Positions 45,064 through 53,700 of a DNA stretch of 64,000 nucleotides are shown here, in pieces. A program made the position numbers and the translations under genes. A model generated the notes under the pieces. That model was not told where the DNA came from. It saw only the letters and a list, made by a program, of their open reading frames with translations, and did no database searches. The stretch comes from Microbacterium sp. JZ31 (GTDB lineage: Bacteria; Actinomycetota; Actinomycetes; Actinomycetales; Microbacteriaceae): positions 1,054,001-1,118,000 of the forward strand of contig NZ_CP017661.1 in the NCBI RefSeq assembly GCF_016805985.1, in the 5' to 3' direction. How positions within the stretch are numbered: position 1 is the stretch's first letter; every line of letters starts with the position of its first letter.

Positions 45064-45069
45064 TAGCGT
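45064..45069 (+). promoter_or_regulatory. -10 box (TAGCGT), leaderless small membrane protein gene
   Basis: TAGCGT, 7 nt, ATG at 45077. Confidence 0.4.
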
Positions 45070-45076
45070 TCGAGAC

Positions 45077-45412
45077 ATGGACACCGTGCGCGACGCCTCG
45101 CGATCCACCACAGCCGCCGGCGGCGCGGCGCTCGGCCTGGCCGCCGTCGCCGCGCTCTCGCTCACGGCGGCGCACCTCCTGAACCGCGGCACCGGCGCGG
45201 ACGAGCTCGTCACGCTCGGCATGCTCCTCGGCTGGACCCTCACCGCCTGGTCGGCCATCGTCGGCGTCGTCGTCGCCGTGCAGCTCGGCCGCGGTCTGGC
45301 GCGTCGTCGAACCGCGCGGGCGGACATCCTGCTCCTCGTCGCGACGGTCGCGGTCATCGCCGCGACACTCGCGGTCTACCCGCCCTTCGGCAGCGGAGGA
45401 GCCTCCGCGTAG
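45077..45412 (+). CDS. hypothetical three-helix membrane protein
   Basis: A 111-aa protein with helices at GGAALGLAAVAALSLTAAHL, LGWTLTAWSAIVGVVVAVQL and ADILLLVATVAVIAATLAVY, and a basic loop (RGLARRRTAR). No family recognised. Lies upstream of the molybdoenzyme operon with 111 bp between. Confidence 0.65.
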   Translation: MDTVRDASRSTTAAGGAALGLAAVAALSLTAAHLLNRGTGADELVTLGMLLGWTLTAWSAIVGVVVAVQLGRGLARRRTARADILLLVATVAVIAATLAVYPPFGSGGASA

Positions 45413-45523
45413 ACGCGGCCGTGCCTCCGCCTCGCGGGCGCATGTTTCCACAGCGCCACGTCGGTGTCGAGCGGCTTTCGCCGCCATCGTCGCCGGCAGG
45501 AGACTCTCCGGCGGGAGGTTCGG

Positions 45524-47980
45524 ATGACGGTGGATCGGATCGCGGACATCTGGGGGACCAGGACGCCCTTCGCGCGCGGTGAGCGGTGGCCCGTGCGGGT
45601 GGACACCAAGCTGGCGGAAGGACTCGGCAGCGACGACGTCGACCGCTGGGTGCAGTCGGCCTGCGTGCTGTGCAGCAACGGCTGCGCGACCGACATCGCG
45701 GTCAAGGACGGCCGGATGGTCGGCGTGCGCGGGCGCGCTGTCGACCGGGTCAATCACGGCCGCCTCGGCCCGAAGGGCCTGTTCGGCAGCTGGCAGGGGA
45801 TGACGAGCGACGATCGCCTGACACGCCCGCTCATCCGGCAGGGCGGCGAGCTGATCGAGACCGACTGGGACACGGCGATGAACCGGATCGTCGAGCGCAG
45901 CCGCTCGCTGCTGGCCGACAAGGGGCCGCTGAGCATGGGGTTCTACAGCAGCGGTCAGCTGTTCCTGGAGGAGTACTACGCGCTCGGGATCATCGGCAAG
46001 GCCGGGATCGGCACGCCCCACATGGACGGCAACACGCGACTGTGCACGGCCACCGCGGCCGCGTCCATGAAGGAGAGCTTCGGCTCGGACGGCCAGCCCG
46101 GCAGCTACTCCGACATCGACGAGTGCGACGCGATCTTCCTCTTCGGCCACAACATGGCCGAGACGCAGACCGTGCTGTGGGCACGGGTGCTCGACCGCCT
46201 GGCGGGACCCCACCCGCCGCGCGTGGTGTGCGTGGACCCGCGAGGTACGGACGTCGCCCGCCACGCGGAGGTGCATCTCGCCGTGCGGCCCGGCACCAAC
46301 CTCGCCCTGATGAACGGACTCGTGCGCGAGCTGTTCGTCACCGGCGGCATCGACGAGGAGTTCGTCGCGGCGCACACCATCGGCGTCGACGAGCTGCGCG
46401 CGACGGTCGAGCCGTGGACGCCCGAGAAGGTCGCGGAGACGTGCGCGGTGGATGCGAACGACGTCCGGCGCGCCGCCGCGATCTTCGCGACATCCGATCG
46501 GGTGCTCTCCACCGTGCTGCAGGGCTTCTACCAGTCCTCGGACGCCACGGCGGCCTCCTGCCAGGTCAACAACCTGCACCTGCTGACGGGCCGGATCGGC
46601 AAGCCCGGCTCGGGCATCCTGCAGATGAACGGTCAGCCCACCGCCCAGAACGCGCGCGAGGCCGGCGCGGACGGCGACCTGCCCGGCTTCCGCAACTGGG
46701 AGAACCCGGATCACGTCCGCGAGCTGGCCGAGCTGTGGGGCGTGCACGTCGATCAGATCCCGCACTGGGCGCCGCCCACGCACGCCATGCAGATCTTCCG
46801 CTACGCCGAGCAGGGCAGCATCGAGTTCCTCTGGGTGCAGGCGACGAACCCGGCGGTGTCCATGCCCGAGGCAGAGCGGATCCGTCGCATCCTCGCGGGG
46901 CCCGAGCTGTTCCTCGTGGTGCAGGATCTCTACCTCACCGAGACCGCGCGACTCGCCGACGTCGTGCTGCCCGCGGCCGGCTGGGGCGAGAAGCAGGGGA
47001 CGTTCACGAACGTGAACCGCACGGTGCATCTGTCGGACAAGGCCGTCGAGCCGCCGGGGGAGGCGCGCAGCGACCTCGACATCTTCCTCGACTACGCGCG
47101 GCGCATGGACTTCCGCCGCGACGACGGCGCTCCGCTGATCGACTGGTCGGGGCCGGAGGACGGCTTCCGCGCCTGGCAGGAGTGCTCCCGCGGGCGGCTG
47201 TGCGACTACACCGGCCTCAGCTACGAGAAGCTGCGCGGCGGCAGCGGCATCCCCTGGCCGTGCAACGCGGACCATCCGGACGGCACCGACCGCCTGTATG
47301 CGGACGGCGTCTTCCCGACCGAGCCCGAGCGGGCCGAGAGCTACGGTCACGATCTGCTCACCGGCGCGACCATCGGCGAGATCGCCTATCGGGCGATGGC
47401 TCCGAACGGCCGGGCGATCCTGAAGGCGGCGGCCTACAACCCGCCGCATGAGGTGCCGAGCGACGAGTACCCGCTGCAGTACTCCACCGGGCGCACGGTG
47501 TATCAGTTCCACACCCGCACGAAGACGGGCCGCACCCGGCAGCTGCAGCGCGCGGCACCGTCGGCGTGGGCCGAGCTGTCGCGCGCGGATGCCGAGCGGC
47601 TGGGCGTGCGCGAGGGCGACATCGTCCGCGTGCGCTCGCCGCGGGGCGAGATCGTCGTGCCCGCGCGGGTGGGCGACGTGCGGGAGGGGTGCGTGTTCGC
47701 GCCGTTCCACTACGGCTACTGGGAGGACGGCCGGTCGGGACCGGACGATCGTCCGACGGCGGCGAACGAGCTGACGATGACGGAATGGGACCCCGTCTCG
47801 AAGCAGCCGATCTTCAAGGTCGCGGCCGTGCGCGTCGAGAAGGTGGCGGACGGCGCGGCGCCGGCACCCGCACCCACCACCTCCGCATCGCGCCCGGCCG
47901 ATCCCGCTTCGGTGCCGGCGACGGTCGGCGGGGCGGACGCGCGGGCGGAGGAGTCGGTGATGGAGGGGACGGCATCATGA
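45524..47980 (+). CDS. molybdopterin oxidoreductase, assimilatory nitrate reductase-like
   Basis: An 818-aa cytosolic bis-MGD enzyme of the NasA/NapA type. The N-terminal cluster region has CVLCSNGCATDIAVKDGRMV, but the usual fourth cluster cysteine (LCxKG) reads NHGRLGPKGLFG. Domains II-III follow (GFYSSGQLFLEEYY, MDGNTRLCTATAAASMKESF with the cysteine region that coordinates Mo in nitrate reductases, FLFGHNMAETQ). The C-terminal MGD domain is YSTGRTVYQFHTRTKTGRTR to VFAPFHYGYW. A tail of about 45 residues is Ala/Pro-rich and unstructured. Ribosome site GGGAGG before ATG 45524. Coupled to the next two genes. Confidence 0.85.
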   Translation: MTVDRIADIWGTRTPFARGERWPVRVDTKLAEGLGSDDVDRWVQSACVLCSNGCATDIAVKDGRMVGVRGRAVDRVNHGRLGPKGLFGSWQGMTSDDRLTRPLIRQGGELIETDWDTAMNRIVERSRSLLADKGPLSMGFYSSGQLFLEEYYALGIIGKAGIGTPHMDGNTRLCTATAAASMKESFGSDGQPGSYSDIDECDAIFLFGHNMAETQTVLWARVLDRLAGPHPPRVVCVDPRGTDVARHAEVHLAVRPGTNLALMNGLVRELFVTGGIDEEFVAAHTIGVDELRATVEPWTPEKVAETCAVDANDVRRAAAIFATSDRVLSTVLQGFYQSSDATAASCQVNNLHLLTGRIGKPGSGILQMNGQPTAQNAREAGADGDLPGFRNWENPDHVRELAELWGVHVDQIPHWAPPTHAMQIFRYAEQGSIEFLWVQATNPAVSMPEAERIRRILAGPELFLVVQDLYLTETARLADVVLPAAGWGEKQGTFTNVNRTVHLSDKAVEPPGEARSDLDIFLDYARRMDFRRDDGAPLIDWSGPEDGFRAWQECSRGRLCDYTGLSYEKLRGGSGIPWPCNADHPDGTDRLYADGVFPTEPERAESYGHDLLTGATIGEIAYRAMAPNGRAILKAAAYNPPHEVPSDEYPLQYSTGRTVYQFHTRTKTGRTRQLQRAAPSAWAELSRADAERLGVREGDIVRVRSPRGEIVVPARVGDVREGCVFAPFHYGYWEDGRSGPDDRPTAANELTMTEWDPVSKQPIFKVAAVRVEKVADGAAPAPAPTTSASRPADPASVPATVGGADARAEESVMEGTAS

Positions 47981-48435
47981 AGCTCGCCGTGTACATCGGA
48001 CTGCTGCACGCGGGGGAGCAGGCGCTCGCACAGTCCTTCCGCCAGCTCGCCGACGGGCACGGCGACGAGCCGGACGTCTATCACCTGTGCCATACCCTCG
48101 CCCAGCAGTGCGACGAGCACGAGCAGCGGCTGGCGCCCATCGTGGAGCGGTACGGAGAGCAGCCGGACGCCGAACCCGAGCGCTTCCGTCTCGAGGCCAT
48201 GAGCGAGAGCCGCACGGGTGCGCTCGCCCTGCTGCGCGACCTGCAGGATGTGCGGATGCTGGTCTCGTTCGTCGACACGACCTGGACCGTCGTCAAGCAG
48301 GGAGCCCTGGCGCTGCGTGACGAGGAACTGCTGGCGGTTGCGACGGACTGCGAGAGCCAGACGAAGCTGCAGCAGGACTGGCTGCTCACCCGCATCAAGC
48401 AGGCGGCGCCGCAGGCTCTCCTGGTGACCTCGTGA
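47977..48435 (+). CDS. helical (ferritin-like fold candidate) hypothetical protein
   Basis: A 152-aa all-helical protein translated from an ATGA overlap with the molybdoenzyme. Four amphipathic helices are visible (LLHAGEQALAQSFRQLADGH; YHLCHTLAQQCDEHEQRLAP; GALALLRDLQDVRMLVSFVD; EELLAVATDCESQTKLQQDW). Glu, His and Cys residues on helices 1-2 (HAGE, CHTLAQQCDEHE) could bind metal, as in ferritin- or hemerythrin-like bundles, but no exact motif is met. Its conserved-looking coupling suggests a maturation or electron-transfer partner; this is inference. Confidence 0.7.
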   Translation: MKLAVYIGLLHAGEQALAQSFRQLADGHGDEPDVYHLCHTLAQQCDEHEQRLAPIVERYGEQPDAEPERFRLEAMSESRTGALALLRDLQDVRMLVSFVDTTWTVVKQGALALRDEELLAVATDCESQTKLQQDWLLTRIKQAAPQALLVTS

Positions 48436-48947
48436 CGCGGCCCGCCGTGCGGCTGCGGGAGAGCCGCACCGGAGCGGCGGCGTATGCCGCAACGCTGTGC
48501 CTGGTCGTGCTCGCCTGCGCCGGCGTCGTGGGGCTCGTGCTGAAGCAGCCATGGCTGTTCCCGAGCCTCGGGCCGACGGTCATGCTGTTCTTCGAGTCGC
48601 CCGCGTCGCCGTCCTCCCGTCCCGCCAATGCGCTGGTCGGACATGCCGTGGGCCTCGGAGCCGGGATCGCGTGCTTCTTCGCGCTGGGGTTGAGCGGGCA
48701 GCCGCCGGCGCCCGTCGGCGGGCTGACCGTGGCCTACGTCGTGGCGGGGGTGCTCTCGGTGGCGATCACGACTCTGGTGCTCAGCCTGCTGAACATGCCG
48801 CATCCGCCCGCCGGCGCCACCACGCTCATCGTCAGCCTCGGCATCCTCACCGAGCCGCCGCAGCTGCTCGCGATGGCCGGCGCGATCGTGCTGATCAGCC
48901 TCGCCGGGTGGGGACTGAACCGGAGCCTGCTCGGCCGCCGGGGATGA
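48432..48947 (+). CDS. HPP family integral membrane protein
   Basis: A 171-aa four-helix HPP protein (PF04982), starting in a GTGA overlap. The family hallmarks are LFPSLGPTVMLFFESP and LLNMPHPPAGATTLIVSLGI (HPP motif). Cyanobacterial and chloroplast HPP proteins transport nitrite, so with a nitrate-reductase-like enzyme two genes upstream a nitrite or nitrogen-oxyanion role is reasonable, though the substrate here is inferred. Ends 3 bp before the convergent DUF1905 stop. Confidence 0.85.
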   Translation: MTRPAVRLRESRTGAAAYAATLCLVVLACAGVVGLVLKQPWLFPSLGPTVMLFFESPASPSSRPANALVGHAVGLGAGIACFFALGLSGQPPAPVGGLTVAYVVAGVLSVAITTLVLSLLNMPHPPAGATTLIVSLGILTEPPQLLAMAGAIVLISLAGWGLNRSLLGRRG

Positions 48948-48950
48948 CGG

Positions 48951-49247
48951 TCATCGGTCCGGTTCGCCCGGCAGTCGCACCACCGCCGTGACGACATCGC
49001 CGATGTCGATCCGCTCGGCGCGCTGCACGGCGACCTTGATCGGCAGCAGGAAGCGGCCGTCCTTGGGCCACATCGCGGTGTCGAACTCGGTCTGACCGAC
49101 CGTGGCGATCACGGGGATCTGACCCCAGTACATGAGCCCACGCGCGGCGTCCTTGATCTCGGCGAAGAGCTCGGCAGGCAGGGGAGCGAAGACGAACGGC
49201 GCGGGTCCGCGCCACTCGATCAGCTCGGCCTCGAACTCCCACGCCAC
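48951..49247 (-). CDS. DUF1905 domain protein
   Basis: A 98-aa beta-rich protein: MAWEFEAELIEWRGPAPFVF, PAELFAEIKDAARGLMYWGQ and IPVIATVGQTEF, with KDGRFLLPIKVAVQRAERID near the end, matching DUF1905. Function unknown. GTG 49247 lies 4 nt after the PBP stop, so it is the second gene of that operon. Confidence 0.85.
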   Translation of the reverse strand: MAWEFEAELIEWRGPAPFVFAPLPAELFAEIKDAARGLMYWGQIPVIATVGQTEFDTAMWPKDGRFLLPIKVAVQRAERIDIGDVVTAVVRLPGEPDR

Positions 49248-49251
49248 GCGC

Positions 49252-51156
49252 TCACCACTTCTCGAAGAAGGCCTGCAGCAGCGGGCCCGCGGTCGTGGCG
49301 CCCGATTCGCCCGTCTCGACGAACACGGCCACGGCGAGATCCCCGTGCGTGCCGATCATCCAGCTGTGCTTCGGATACGAGCCGTCCTCGCCCGGGTCGC
49401 CGTACTCGGCCGTGCCCGTCTTGGCTCCCACCGGCTCGCCCGGGATGCCGCCGAGGAACGTCGCCGAGCCCTCGGTCACGACCGCGCGCATGAGCTCCTG
49501 CAGAGCGGCGGTCTCTTCGGCGGTGAGCGGCTGATCCGGATCCGCCTCTCCCGTTCGATCCGCGACGAGGTGGGGGACGACCGTGCGGCCGGCCTGGATC
49601 GACGCGGCCACCGTCGCCATGCCGAGCGGCGTGGCCGTGACGCGCCCCTGACCGATGAGGTCGGCGGCCCGCTCGGTCTCGCTCTCGGGCTCGGGCACGG
49701 TGCCGAGCGCGGCGGGGTAGCCGAGATCAGGCGCCTCGCCGAGGCCCAGCGTCGCGGCGGCCGACGCGAGCGCACCGTCGTCGATCCGGTCCCGTGCGCC
49801 GATGAGCGCCGTGTTGCACGAGTTCGCCAGGGCCGTGCGGAACGTCACGTCGCCGAGCGCGGTCGCCGGATAGTCGTCGAAATTGTGGAACGTGTAGCCG
49901 TCGACGTCGAGGGTCTCGGGGCAGCTCAGCACGTCGTCGAGCGTGGCGCCCGAGCGCAGCAGCGCCAGCGAGGTGACGAGCTTGAACGTCGACCCGGGCG
50001 CGTACTGCCCCGCCGTCGCGGCGTTCATCCCGCCGTTTCCGGGACCGTTCGCCGCGGCGAGGATCTCACCCGTCGAGGGCCGGATCGCGACGAGCGCGCT
50101 GGCGGGCGCGCCCTCGCCCGAGATCCGCGACAGGATGTGCTCGGCCACGAGCTGCATCTGCTGGTTCAGCGTGAGCTCGAGCGGCTCGCCGGCCTCGCCC
50201 TGCCACTCGGCGAGCTCGCGCCGGGTCTCGTCGGCGCCGACGGCCTCGATGCGCAGCGTCGGCGTGCCGCGCAGCCGGCCGTCGTACGTCGCGAGCAGGC
50301 CTGCCATCCCCACACGGTCGCCCGGGTGGATCGTCCCCTCGGACTTCTCGACGACCTCGGCGGTCGCCTCGCCCACGTAGCCGAGGATCTCGCGCGCGAA
50401 CGCACGGGTCGGCGCAAGGTCGACCTCGTCGGGCACGACGAGCGCGCCAGGGATGTCTGCGAACTCCGGCTTGACGTGCTCGCTCTCCTGGCCCTCGCGG
50501 ACCGTCAGCGCCTCGACGAATGCCTCCGGCCCGGCAGCCTCGGCCGTCGCACGGAAGGCGGCCGGATCGATCCCGAGGGCGCCCGCGATCCGCTCGGCCG
50601 ACGTGCCCACCTGATCCGCCGGCGTGTTCGCCTTGTCGAGGCCGTAGCGGCCCACGGGGCGCAGCGTGACGATCGGGTCGCCGCCCGCGTCCACCACGTC
50701 GGCACGCGGGCCGTATTCGCGCTGGACCTCGATGCGCTCCTCCGCGCTCAGCCCGGGCACGAGCGTCGCGGGCGTCCACTCGACCGCCCACTTCTGCTCC
50801 TCGCCCTCGACGAGCGCCGCTGTCGTGTCGTACGTCCACTCGTGACCCTCGACGTCCCACGTCCACCGCAGCGGCACTGTGCCCTCGCCGCCCTCGCGCT
50901 CCACCTCGCCCGCGGCCACCTTCACGTCGTACGCGGCGAGCGGCTCGACCTGCTCGGCGAACGCCGCGGCGGCACCCTGATCCGTCAGGGCGACGCCGTC
51001 CAGCGTATGCCCCGACAGGGCGGCGGCGAGGTCGTCGGCCAGCGTGCGCGTCGCCTCTTCTCCCGGGTCGGTGCAGCCCGTGAGGGAGACGAGGAGAGCG
51101 GTCAGCGCGACGCCGGCGCCGATGCGGGGGAGGATGCGCGAGTGAGCCGTGAGCAC
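49252..51156 (-). CDS. penicillin-binding transpeptidase lipoprotein (MecA_N/NTF2-like plus transpeptidase)
   Basis: A 634-aa exported PBP with lipobox SLTGC (about residue 28). An NTF2-like MecA N-terminal domain follows (about 35-150: WTWDVEGHEWTYDTTAALVE), then a dimerisation domain and the transpeptidase domain. The catalytic SxxK is in GSTFKLVTSL, SxN in ALANSCNTALIGARD and KTG in VGAKTGTAEYGDPG. All three motifs are intact, so it should crosslink peptidoglycan and bind beta-lactams. GTG 51156 is 6 nt from CAGGAT (leaderless). Operon with DUF1905. Confidence 0.88.
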   Translation of the reverse strand: MLTAHSRILPRIGAGVALTALLVSLTGCTDPGEEATRTLADDLAAALSGHTLDGVALTDQGAAAAFAEQVEPLAAYDVKVAAGEVEREGGEGTVPLRWTWDVEGHEWTYDTTAALVEGEEQKWAVEWTPATLVPGLSAEERIEVQREYGPRADVVDAGGDPIVTLRPVGRYGLDKANTPADQVGTSAERIAGALGIDPAAFRATAEAAGPEAFVEALTVREGQESEHVKPEFADIPGALVVPDEVDLAPTRAFAREILGYVGEATAEVVEKSEGTIHPGDRVGMAGLLATYDGRLRGTPTLRIEAVGADETRRELAEWQGEAGEPLELTLNQQMQLVAEHILSRISGEGAPASALVAIRPSTGEILAAANGPGNGGMNAATAGQYAPGSTFKLVTSLALLRSGATLDDVLSCPETLDVDGYTFHNFDDYPATALGDVTFRTALANSCNTALIGARDRIDDGALASAAATLGLGEAPDLGYPAALGTVPEPESETERAADLIGQGRVTATPLGMATVAASIQAGRTVVPHLVADRTGEADPDQPLTAEETAALQELMRAVVTEGSATFLGGIPGEPVGAKTGTAEYGDPGEDGSYPKHSWMIGTHGDLAVAVFVETGESGATTAGPLLQAFFEKW

Positions 51157-51162
51157 TCGGTC

Positions 51163-51168
51163 ATCCTG
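51163..51168 (-). promoter_or_regulatory. -10 box (CAGGAT), leaderless PBP gene
   Basis: Minus-strand CAGGAT, 6 nt, GTG at 51156. The SGNH hydrolase gene has the same box and spacing. Confidence 0.45.
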
Positions 51169-51212
51169 GCATGGGCCGTCGACGTCCGCGCGGATCGGTA
51201 CCGTGTGGTGAC

Positions 51213-51305
51213 ATGAGCGACTGGCGAGCGGATCGGATCGGCGCGGCTCTCGAAGGACGCAACCCGACCGTGCTGGCAGAGACAATGCGGGATCGCGGTG
51301 AGTGA
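51213..51305 (+). CDS. 30-aa ORF resembling the N-terminus of HIT-domain proteins
   Basis: Reads MSDWRADRIGAALEGRNPTV then LAETMRDRGE and stops. The DWRADRIGAAL-x-G-x-NPTVL stretch matches the recalled start of actinobacterial HIT-family hydrolases, which then continue for over 100 residues. Here the ORF ends and overlaps the next gene's GTG. Either a remnant of a deleted HIT gene keeping its promoter (TACCGT box before it) or a short leader ORF. Confidence 0.4.
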   Translation: MSDWRADRIGAALEGRNPTVLAETMRDRGE

Positions 51306-51561
51306 GAGCGACTGGAGCGTCGAACCGCGCTGGAAGGAGGAGATCGTCTACCGCGAGGGCGGGCGGCGCTTCGTGTTCGAGGGCGGCTGGGGCATGACGC
51401 CGATGAAGCTCTACGTGCCGCACGCGGACGACTGGGACCGCGTGCTCCCGGCATGGATGCGCGGGCGTCGTGCGGAGATCCTCGATCGACTCGCGACGGC
51501 GGCGGGGCATGTGCTCGAGGTCGAGCCCAGCGGCGCGTCCCTCTATCGGCCGCACGACTGA
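51298..51561 (+). CDS. hypothetical protein (87 aa)
   Basis: An 87-aa protein beginning at GTG 51298, overlapping the 30-aa ORF. Rich in Trp and Arg: SDWSVEPRWKEEIVYREGGR, FEGGWGMTPMKLYVP, DDWDRVLPAWMRGRRAEILD and RLATAAGHVLEVEPSG. No family recognised; the pattern suggests a small alpha/beta cytosolic protein. Convergent with the NTF2-like gene. Confidence 0.6.
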   Translation: MSESDWSVEPRWKEEIVYREGGRRFVFEGGWGMTPMKLYVPHADDWDRVLPAWMRGRRAEILDRLATAAGHVLEVEPSGASLYRPHD

Positions 51562-51581
51562 CGTCGTGCGGGGCGGATCCG

Positions 51582-51953
51582 TCAGCCGGCGGATTCGGCC
51601 GCGTCGCGCTTGCGCGGCAGCATCCACCACTCGACGAACTTCTGCGCGCGCCCGTCCGGGGCGAACCAGACCTCCCAGATGTTCGTGTAGTGCTTGCCGC
51701 CCGGGTAGTTCACGTGGCCCTTGATGATGCCGAGCCGATCGTCCTCGATCAGCACCTCGAAGTCGTACTCCGGGTCGTCGTCGCGGTCCGAGTCCCACAT
51801 CTCGATGATCGCGTCGATGCCGCGGGTCGGCTCCGGATCGTTCGGGCGGAACCAGTACTCGGCGTCGTCGGTGAAGATCGCGCGCACGTCCGCCGCGTCG
51901 TACGACTTCCACGCGCGGAGATATCCGTCCAGCCAGTCCTGTGCTCGGGTCAT
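51582..51953 (-). CDS. NTF2-like (SnoaL-type) domain protein
   Basis: A 123-aa NTF2-fold protein: WLDGYLRAWKSYDAADVRAI, FTDDAEYWFRPND, TRGIDAIIEMWDSD and a sheet with FEVLIEDDRLGIIKGHVNYP, ending FVEWWMLPRKR. The fold serves as small-molecule enzyme or binding cone; substrate unknown. ATG 51953, 6 nt from TAGACA. Confidence 0.8.
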   Translation of the reverse strand: MTRAQDWLDGYLRAWKSYDAADVRAIFTDDAEYWFRPNDPEPTRGIDAIIEMWDSDRDDDPEYDFEVLIEDDRLGIIKGHVNYPGGKHYTNIWEVWFAPDGRAQKFVEWWMLPRKRDAAESAG

Positions 51954-51959
51954 GGCTCG

Positions 51960-51965
51960 TGTCTA
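51960..51965 (-). promoter_or_regulatory. -10 box (TAGACA), leaderless NTF2-like gene
   Basis: Minus-strand TAGACA, 6 nt, ATG at 51953. Confidence 0.45.
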
Positions 51966-52009
51966 GTCCGCCCGCGTGCGGGGCGCAATGCCGATGGCAT
52001 CATCGGAGG

Positions 52010-52528
52010 ATGCCCGAGCTGGTCGCGCCGCACCCCCGTTTTCACCGGTCGTTCCTGGAGTCTCACGCCGAGTGGGCCGGCGCGACGCAGGACGGCGCGG
52101 GGATCGACGACGAGGACGACGTCATCACGCCGGCCGGATTCGAGCGGTACACGACGTCGCTCGTGGCCGCCGAGAAGTCGCCGCGCCGACCGGGACGGGT
52201 GACAGACACCTACCGCTGGGTCGTGGAGGGCGACGAGTACCTGGGGGCCGTCTCCTTCCGACACGAGCTGACGGACTACCTGCTGAACTTCGCCGGCCAC
52301 GTCGGCTACGGCATCCGCCCGTCCGCCCGCGGCCGCGGTCTGGCGACATGGGCGCTCGCGCGCACGGCCGATCTCGCCCGGCGACGCCGGTATCCGCGGA
52401 TCCTCGTGGTGTGTCACGATCGGAACGCGGCCTCGGCGCGGGTGATCGAGAAGAACGGCGGTGTGCTCGAGGACATCCGGCGCGACGGCGATCAGGCACT
52501 GCGCCGGTACTGGATCGACCTCGGCTGA
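52010..52528 (+). CDS. GNAT family N-acetyltransferase
   Basis: A 172-aa acetyltransferase of the long-tail RimJ-like type: PELVAPHPRFHRSFLESHAE, YRWVVEGDEYLGAVSFRHEL, then motif A HVGYGIRPSARGRGLATWAL and a C-terminal VCHDRNAASARVIEKNGGVL. Substrate unknown. ATG 52010 is directly preceded by CGGAGG and sits 6 nt from a CATCAT box, so it is probably leaderless. Confidence 0.82.
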   Translation: MPELVAPHPRFHRSFLESHAEWAGATQDGAGIDDEDDVITPAGFERYTTSLVAAEKSPRRPGRVTDTYRWVVEGDEYLGAVSFRHELTDYLLNFAGHVGYGIRPSARGRGLATWALARTADLARRRRYPRILVVCHDRNAASARVIEKNGGVLEDIRRDGDQALRRYWIDLG

Positions 52529-52580
52529 GAAGGGCGTGAAGGAGGCACCGCGCCTCCCCGCCCCAGCGCGCAGGGCACGC

Positions 52581-52586
52581 GACAAT
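52581..52586 (+). promoter_or_regulatory. -10 box (GACAAT), leaderless corA
   Basis: GACAAT, 6 nt, GTG at 52593. Confidence 0.45.
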
Positions 52587-52592
52587 TGCCGG

Positions 52593-53591
52593 GTGCCCAT
52601 CATCGACAACGCCGTGTACGTCGGCGGCCGCCGCATCGAGAACCCCGCGAGCCTCGAGGAGACCTTCGAGTACATGCGCTCGGAGGGCGGCATGGCGTGG
52701 ATCGGGTTGTTCCGACCGACGCGCGAGGAGATCAGCCAGGTCGCGGAGGAGTTCTCGCTGCACCCGCTCGCGGTCGAGGATGCGCTGCAGGGCCACCAGC
52801 GGGCGAAGCTCGAGCGCTACGGCGACACGCTGTTCGCCGTGCTGCTTCCGGCGCGCTATCTCGAGCGCGAGGAGACCGTGGAGTTCGGCGAGCTGCACGT
52901 GTTCGTCGGCCCCGACTTCGTCGTGACGATCCGCCATGCGGAGTCGCCGGATCTCGCGCGCGTGCGCCGGCGCATGGAGGGGCAGCCCGAGCTGCTCGCG
53001 TTCGGTCCCGAGGCGGTGCTGTACGCCGTGATGGATGAGGTCGTGGACGAGTACGAGCCGGTCGTCGCCGGTCTGCAGAACGACATCGACGAGATCGAGG
53101 ACGCGCTGTTCGGATCCGAGCACGCCGAGCTGTCGCAGCGCATCTACCTGCTCTCACGCGAGGTGATCGGCTTCCAGCGCTCCGCCGATCCGCTGCGCGC
53201 CATGCTGGAGGGGCTGCTGCGTGGCGCCGACCGCTACGGCGTCGACATCGAGCTGCAGCGGTCGCTGCGGGACGTGCTCGACCACGCCATCCGGATCGCG
53301 GAGCGCCTGGCGTCGTATCGCGCCATCCTCGACAACGCGCTCACCGTGAACTCGACGCTCGTGACGCGCCGCCAGACCGAGACGGCGCTGGCGCAGAACG
53401 AGCAGGTGAAGCGGATCTCGGGATGGGCCGCGATCCTGTTCGGACCGAGCATCGTCGCGGGCGTGTACGGGATGAACTTCGACCGGATGCCCGAGCTGTC
53501 GTGGGCGTGGGGCTATCCGATGGCGCTCGGACTCATGGTGCTGACCGCCGTGGGTCTGTACGTCGTGTTCAAATGGCGCCGGTGGATGTGA
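52593..53591 (+). CDS. corA: CorA family magnesium/cobalt transporter
   Basis: A 332-aa pentameric divalent-cation channel. A cytosolic alpha/beta funnel domain (PLAVEDALQGHQRAKLERYG, LHVFVGPDFVVTIRH) is followed by the long stalk helix (LRDVLDHAIRIAERLASYRA). Then come TM1 with the gating loop (ISGWAAILFGPSIVAGVYGM, motif YGMNF) and TM2 (GYPMALGLMVLTAVGLYVVF), ending in the basic KWRRWM. The GMN selectivity motif is intact. GTG 52593. Confidence 0.93.
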   Translation: MPIIDNAVYVGGRRIENPASLEETFEYMRSEGGMAWIGLFRPTREEISQVAEEFSLHPLAVEDALQGHQRAKLERYGDTLFAVLLPARYLEREETVEFGELHVFVGPDFVVTIRHAESPDLARVRRRMEGQPELLAFGPEAVLYAVMDEVVDEYEPVVAGLQNDIDEIEDALFGSEHAELSQRIYLLSREVIGFQRSADPLRAMLEGLLRGADRYGVDIELQRSLRDVLDHAIRIAERLASYRAILDNALTVNSTLVTRRQTETALAQNEQVKRISGWAAILFGPSIVAGVYGMNFDRMPELSWAWGYPMALGLMVLTAVGLYVVFKWRRWM

Positions 53592-53700
53592 CCCGCCAGG
53601 CGATACAGTCGCTCGAGTCGACGGCCATCCGGCCCACCGCGTCGTCCGCGGCCGGCGCTCGCACGTCGCCCTCACTGCAAGGAAGCATCGGAGGATCAGC

